From positions 65,835,656 to 65,899,655 of the forward strand of contig CM061233.1 of the NCBI GenBank assembly GCA_030844895.1: a DNA stretch of 64,000 nucleotides, in the 5' to 3' direction. This DNA is from Ambrosia x helenae. Lineage: Eukaryota > Streptophyta > Magnoliopsida > Asterales > Asteraceae. This document shows positions 58,890-64,000 of this stretch, piece by piece (positions within the stretch are counted from its first letter, which is position 1; each line of letters opens with the position of its first letter). The position numbers and the translations under genes are program-made. Below the pieces are notes generated by a model. That model was not told where the DNA came from, made no database searches, and saw only the letters and a list, made by a program, of their open reading frames with translations.

Positions 58890-59977
58890 TTACTTTCTTA
58901 TTGTTGTAGATGCCCTAAGTCTATTTTTAACACATACCATTTAAGTCGTTTAATTTATCAGCCTAATAATATGGCTTTAATATAATGCTTGATCTATCTG
59001 AAATTTTGTGCAAAACAGAATGCTTCTATTTATTTTCCACTAGGGACCTTTAAATGCCATGACATTAGGAGAAACCTATTCGTGTTGTTGGATTTTGATT
59101 TTGGTAAGGCTGAATGGTTATTTGAGTTACAAGTCTTATTATCCTGACCATCTTTTTGATGATGTAGGACCATTTTCTGAATAATAATTCAGTTCAAGTC
59201 AGTCTAATTGTAGAGAGTTTACATTGGTGATTCAAAGAATAATGGTTCACAAAGAATGGTTAATTTATGAACCAAGCAGCAAATGTTGTGTACAAAAAAT
59301 ATTTGGAGATTTATGAATAACTTTATGAGATTTTAAATTTTCACTTTTTTTATTTAAGGTTTATTAATATTTGGAGATTTATGAATAACTTTAATCGTAG
59401 TAAACGCTCATGTGATTGTTGCCACATTACTCAAATTAGTTGCGGCTACTAGAGGCAAAATCCGTTAGGCCAATGATTAATTCTGGAATTAGATCAAGAA
59501 ATATTTTTATTTACAATGTTGACCTATCATTTTACGAACCAAGAAATATTTGGTCGATGCATCAATCATTGCATTACATTAAAATAAATTATGTCAAATC
59601 AAAGTTTAGTTGGTCGATATATCAATCATTGCATTATATTAAAAGCCTTATATGATATTTTTGCACTCAATCAAAATCCATACAAATTGTATAACCTAAC
59701 AAAAATAAGTAAAGCAACTTGCAAACTACAATATTTTTATTTGGAATTTTCATTTTACTTGAGTGTACACCCAAGTTAGTCCAAATACGTTCCTAATAAA
59801 GCATTAAAATCATTCTCCATCTATGCAATTAGATGTCTCATTCTGTAAAATGATTGAACATGAATTAACAATACCCATGGTAAAGATTATTAATTTCAAT
59901 TTTTTTTTATTTTACACGTTTTATATAAGATTATATCGGATTTTAATTGTCCACGTGTACAATAATTTTTCTTTCAG
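58890..59977. other. AT-rich spacer with short direct repeats
   Basis: ATATTTGGAGATTTATGAAT is present at about 59299 and 59369. TTGGTCGAT(G/A)(C/T)ATCAATCATT is present at about 59549 and 59609. No gene before the B3 exon. Confidence 0.55.
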
Positions 59978-60374
59978 GTTCTACCTTATTCCTTTGTTGC
60001 TAATCAGTATCCCGATGGACTCCCTAACTTGCCAATTAGTATGTATGTAGATGACGAACATCATTGGAACATGTCAATTAAAAAGATTGGTCGTAACTAT
60101 TGTTTTTGTAATGGTATGGTGAAATTCCTAAATGATCTTCGTCTCCATATTGGTGATTTAATTTGTTTTGAAAAAAAAGGAATTCAACTGTTTTCATGTT
60201 ATTACTTTTAACAAAAATGGTCGTCAAATGAAATTATTCAAAGTCCTTACTGACAATGTTTTAGAAGAAGCTAACAATGTTTTACAACAACCAATGAGTT
60301 TGAATATGCAACAATTTCAAGTATCTAACTACGATGGTTTACCTGGTTTTGGATGCACTGTTACAAATGAATTG
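59978..60374 (+). pseudogene. B3 DNA-binding-domain exon, frameshifted
   Basis: After a consensus acceptor (TTTCTTTCAG, 59977) the frame reads SFVANQYPDGLPNLPISM, NMSIKKIGRNYCFCNG and VKFLNDLRLHIGDLICFE, the order of a plant B3 domain (REM-type), with IGDLICFE as its typical last strand. A frameshift near 60185 moves the end (FNKNGRQMKLFKVL) to another phase, and the exon closes at donor GTACGT (60375). Neighbouring exons are not recognised. The frameshift suggests a pseudogene, though an assembly error in the A run at 60170-60177 could mimic it. Confidence 0.75.
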
Positions 60375-60429
60375 GTACGTTTAGTCCTGTTTGTATCGTT
60401 CTTGCTTTAAACTGTTAGATGACATTTTG

Positions 60430-60640
60430 CATTTAACATCAAAATTCATACATATTGCATTATCAAACATTTAGTAACCAAAACAACTTGCATAATACAA
60501 TTTTTTTTTCCTACTTTTTTCATTTTACTTTTGGGTGAACCGTGGGTCCCCACGGGACTCTAACCTAGTGATATATTCAAGAAAGACAATGAAGCTGTGG
60601 AGGTTTTGTAAGGTTTCTATTATTGCTACAAATAGGGGCT
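60430..60640. repeat. Dispersed repeat copy
   Basis: ACAACTTGCATAATACAA, then ACCGTGGGTCCCCACGGGAC and TCTAACCTAGT, recurs in similar form at about 61730-61806 plus 62324-62360 and, more weakly, at 59715-59775. Confidence 0.55.
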
Positions 60641-60899
60641 GCAAAATGGGTGTATAGGAAATGAAAATAAAGGCACATTACATTATTTGGTAAAAATAAT
60701 CTGGAAATAAGCTTGTAATTTTTCATTTAGAACCAAGAATGTGACTAAAATTGTTATGTTCATCTTATCTATTAATTTGGGATGACCCAAGTCAAACAAC
60801 CGGTACTTGGGTAACCAAATAATAACGGGTGTTTTGATGCCTCCTAAATGTACCTATCCGGCTGTGCATACTTTTTAGATGATTTTATTTGATAATAAG

Positions 60900-61269
60900 A
60901 CCATGCGTAGTGGGGGGCTTTATATATAAAGCCCCCCTTTTTGATTGGTCCACGTAGCAGCTGAGTCAGCATGGAGAGATAAAATGAAAAAGAGGTGTAG
61001 TGGTGGGGCTTTATTTATAAAGCCCCTATTAATATTTTATTATATCTTTTAAATTAAAAAAAATAATAAAAAATAAAAAAGAGAGAGAGAGAGTATTAGG
61101 TGGCACCCATTGATTGGTCTCTCTCTTATACATCCGGCGCTATATAAGTAAAGCCCAAACACATTTTTGCAATATAAAGCCCCCCCCCCCCCCCCCCCCC
61201 CCCGCGTAACGGTGTGGGGGGCTTTATTTTTAAAAACCACGCCCCAATGGAGCCCCACTACGGGTAGTC
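60900..61269. mobile_element. Harbinger/Tourist-like MITE (370 bp)
   Basis: Ends are GACCATGCGTAGTGGGG and, inverted, GACTACCCGTAGTGGGG; TAA is duplicated (60897-60899, 61270-61272). Inside are a perfect 26-bp palindrome (60913-60938), a related palindrome around 61005-61026, and a run of 24 C (61180-61203). It has no coding capacity. Confidence 0.82.
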
Positions 61270-61806
61270 TAACCAACTTTGTTTTTCTTACGTTGTCACA
61301 GAAGACGATAACTCAAGTTTATAGATGCGGTTGATACGTTCTTTGCCTAAGAAAAAAGTATCAACATCACTATTAATTATATTGTAGTGGATTTTATTGT
61401 TTTCCTTGTGTGATTATTAATACGCTATAAATGTAGTGTGGTATACAAAGATATCCTAAGTTTTGTACACTTGTCGTTCATCATACAAGTCGGGTACCCA
61501 TTATTGTGAACCATGCCATTCGATGTGGATCATGTGTAATGCACGTGAGGTTTATGTTAGATCATGGAGTGGACCCATATGGGCCCCATGTAGGGTCATG
61601 GGCCACATGCCCTCGCCAATGTACCACGTGTGGTTAAATTTATCATAAAACGAGTACCCCAATATATGTTTAGCCTTTATGAATAATTTTATAACATTTT
61701 GATGCATTTTTTTAACTTCTCATTATTGATATTATGTACAAACAACTTGAATAATACAACTCTTATTTTAATATTTTTTTTATTTTTCTTTGGTATGCAC
61801 CATGGG

Positions 61807-62323
61807 CTAAGCAGTTAATGTCGGAAAATATCGGTTATCGGTCGAGGACCGATATTTGATATATCAGTTTTCGCGGTGAGATATCAGTGGGATATCGGTA
61901 ATTTTATATCATGCAAAATCCATATATATATATATATAGAGGTTTAACACTAACAATTAAATATAATCTCCGACAATTAACAAATTGACCTCTTGCAACA
62001 TGCAAAACAATAACAATTGTAGCAAGTAGGAACTTATTAAGACTTTAAACACTAATATTTAACACTGACAATTAACAATTAAGACTTAAAACACTAACAG
62101 CATCAATAAGAAGCAAGACAAATAGAAGAACTAATAAGAAAGATACCGATATCGGGAATATCGGTGATATATCGGTCAAATATCGGTAAGATATCGGTCA
62201 ATATCACCGATAATATCGGTAGAAAATATCGGTCAAAATATCGGTATCAATATATCGGTTGATGACCGATAACCGATATATCGGACCGATATAACGGATA
62301 TATCGGTGATATTAACTGCTTAG
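61807..62323. mobile_element. hAT-like MITE rich in ATATCGGT (517 bp)
   Basis: Terminal repeats CTAAGCAGTTAATGTC and, inverted, CTAAGCAGTTAATATC. The flanks ACCATGGG (61799-61806) and ACCGTGGG (62324-62331) differ at one base and fit an 8-bp target duplication. About 20 copies of ATCGGT or ACCGAT crowd both ends. Confidence 0.75.
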
Positions 62324-62331
62324 ACCGTGGG

Positions 62332-62666
62332 TACCCACGGGTCTCTAACGTAGTTGGTAGAAAGATAAGGATAAGGGTAGTGCAATGGTGCTTATGTGAA
62401 ATAACTTGAAAGTAGTTCGATCTAGGTATGCGTACGTTATAATTAAGAACAGAACAAATCAACTGGAGTCACCCCGTAGGTAGCATGTATTTTAACAATA
62501 TATACAATGTCTTAACATAAAGTTCATGGTTGATTCATATATAGTGACGATCTACAATGACTTACGCTTTAAAGTTGGTTTTAAAGAAAAAAATGGCGGA
62601 AACATTTGACAAATTAAGCTTGTCGAGTGTCTGATCGAAGTCTGAACAATAACGAATATATATCTT

Positions 62667-62725
<59 letters not shown>

Positions 62726-63606
62726 TGTGAAGAATATATAAACCATATATGCTTGGATCGAACATAAGTGTACAGTATTCAATTTTTCTTATTAATATTA
62801 TATAACGAATTATATATTGTCATTTTAGTAGGAATATTAATAATTGTTAAAAGATGTCTGTAACTAAATGTTACGTTCACATCACTTGCATCTAATATAT
62901 ACCCATCTCGTTGAATATGTAGAACTTATTCGTCTCTTCGAACATTGATCATATTTTTATTAATTTTAAAATCTTGAAAACATTTTATTAATATTAAAAT
63001 CCTGAAACCAAAACAGTGACACCAATCTATTAAAGTCAAACTTTAGTCCATTTTAAGGAATTAATAATATATCAATTTGTATATTACTACGCTTTAACAA
63101 TATAGACATCAATTCAACCCCAACTTCGTATATATTAATGCTATATTTCAAATGTTTAAAAATTATGATCTGTCAATAATTACTTATCTAGCTGTTTGGT
63201 TTTTTGTTTTTTCACCAACTGATATTTAAATTTTCGTTTTTTTATCTTTCTACTCTTACTCATGGAGTTGATTACCAACAGATTTTTTTCTATCTGTCGG
63301 CTAAATATTTATCGAAGAACTCATGTTTTAGCAACGTTGATTTGTTTTTTCCAAAGCTAAAATGATTGTTATAATTTTTATATTTGCGTACGAATTGAAT
63401 CCAAAGCATTGCGAAAAAAGCTGCTTTAGTTTTCTAGTAAAATAACTTCACCAAAACTTGTGTTATTTGACAATAACCTTCAATATATATAAACAATAAC
63501 CCATCATAACTAACACCAAATAGGACATTATACATACATACATACTTAACAATCAAGTTTTGACTTCTTTTTTTCTCCTCACTAATACATAAACGATTTT
63601 GACTAA
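62332..63606. other. AT-rich spacer with an AT microsatellite
   Basis: A pure TA run spans about 62673-62722. The rest is AT-rich flank leading to the 3' end of the gene at 63607. No other gene is seen. Confidence 0.6.
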
Positions 63607-63853
63607 TTAATTCAACTCATCAAATGACGACGACGATGAAGATGAAGAAACTATGTGATGATTCTTTTCACTATACACAACATGAGAGCGGTAAATTATG
63701 AGATTCGGTTTTAAGTCGAAGTTCCTGATGAACATATCCTTGTTCACTTTCATACCATCTTCTAGAGGTAAAACATCTTGGATCGCTTTTGGCATGGGTT
63801 CATCTTTCATTACGCTTTTCCAGTATTCTCGAGGATTGCTACTTGCTTCAATA
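63607..63853 (-). CDS. Organ-specific protein (S2/P4 family), last exon
   Basis: The minus-strand frame reads NPREYWKSVMKDEPMPKAIQ, KVNKDMFIRNFDLKPNLIIY then a Ser run and ends FDELN with TAA at 63607-63609. EYWKSVMKDEPMPKAI and the FD(L/V)KPN(L/V)IIY block are hallmarks of the plant organ-specific protein family (PF10950), small secreted proteins. A likely acceptor (TTGAGCAG) lies at 63854-63856, so the signal-peptide exon should be upstream, beyond the right edge. I see no lesion, so this may be an active host gene. Confidence 0.8.
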
Positions 63854-64000
63854 CTGCTCAAAATCTGATTGTACACATGACGAAACAACAAAGAATTAAA
63901 GTTTATTATAAGTTTTATACATTTCTTGGATTTCAACACAAAATATCAAATAGTATCTTGTTAAACTTGTTATATATAGATACCTAATAATACTCAATTT

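Noticed and set aside
62562..62765. 67-codon ORF with an Ile/Tyr run
   Set aside because: It is the translation of the TA microsatellite.

Overview
This window is plant nuclear DNA made almost entirely of nested transposable elements and gene debris. Evidence for a plant: Ty1/copia and Ty3/gypsy LTR retrotransposons primed by initiator Met-tRNA, CACTA, Mutator, Harbinger and hAT-like DNA elements, and remnants of plant-only gene families (auxin response factor, callose synthase, MAP65, B3, NAM-associated, organ-specific protein). The types of gypsy (Tekay-like chromovirus) and copia (SIRE/Maximus-like with an extra 3' reading frame) suggest a large-genome eudicot, perhaps Asteraceae; that is inference, not proof.

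Layout. 1-5262: 3' end of a decayed gypsy element with its 3' LTR (2547-5262). 5542-18419: a solo gypsy LTR (TSD GGTGG) split by an 11.56-kb SIRE-like copia element on the minus strand (6509-18067, TSD GATTA) whose two 720-bp LTRs look identical although gag, pol and the env-like frame carry in-frame stops. 18932-29700: a tandem array of tRNA-like (SINE-like) units, broken by a second solo LTR (19426-22584, TSD GCATT) and by a 6.9-kb non-autonomous CACTA element (22734-29668, TSD GAG) that holds a 59-bp tandem repeat and captured host exons. 31429-33240: a 5' LTR, PBS and leader of a third gypsy copy, truncated. 33274-43147: a mosaic of host-gene pieces (NAM-associated protein, callose synthase, ARF6/8-like, MAP65, unknown exons) plus a LINE fragment, many with intact splice sites. 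43622-57788: a 14.2-kb gypsy element on the minus strand (TSD ACTAT), apparently very young: 3706-bp LTRs that look identical, an open gag-pol frame once an 80-bp gag intron is removed, and an extra 480-residue ORF upstream of gag. 57789-64000: MITEs of three superfamilies, a broken B3-domain exon and, at the right edge, the last exon of an organ-specific-protein gene that may be a real host gene.

The most interesting signals are two unlisted structures inside the gypsy LTRs. First, all five LTR sequences carry the same putative intron: a GTGAGT-type donor, then 460-580 nt later a CTCACCA / TTGAC / TTTCAGG acceptor block. In one solo LTR exactly this intron plus 21 bp of exon is tandemly duplicated. 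Second, the 14.2-kb element has a run of stem-loops in its transcribed LTR leader that share an 8-nt loop while their stems differ by compensatory changes. Together with the extra ORF upstream of gag and the gag intron, these suggest an LTR retrotransposon lineage with RNA-structure and splicing-based control of its leader.
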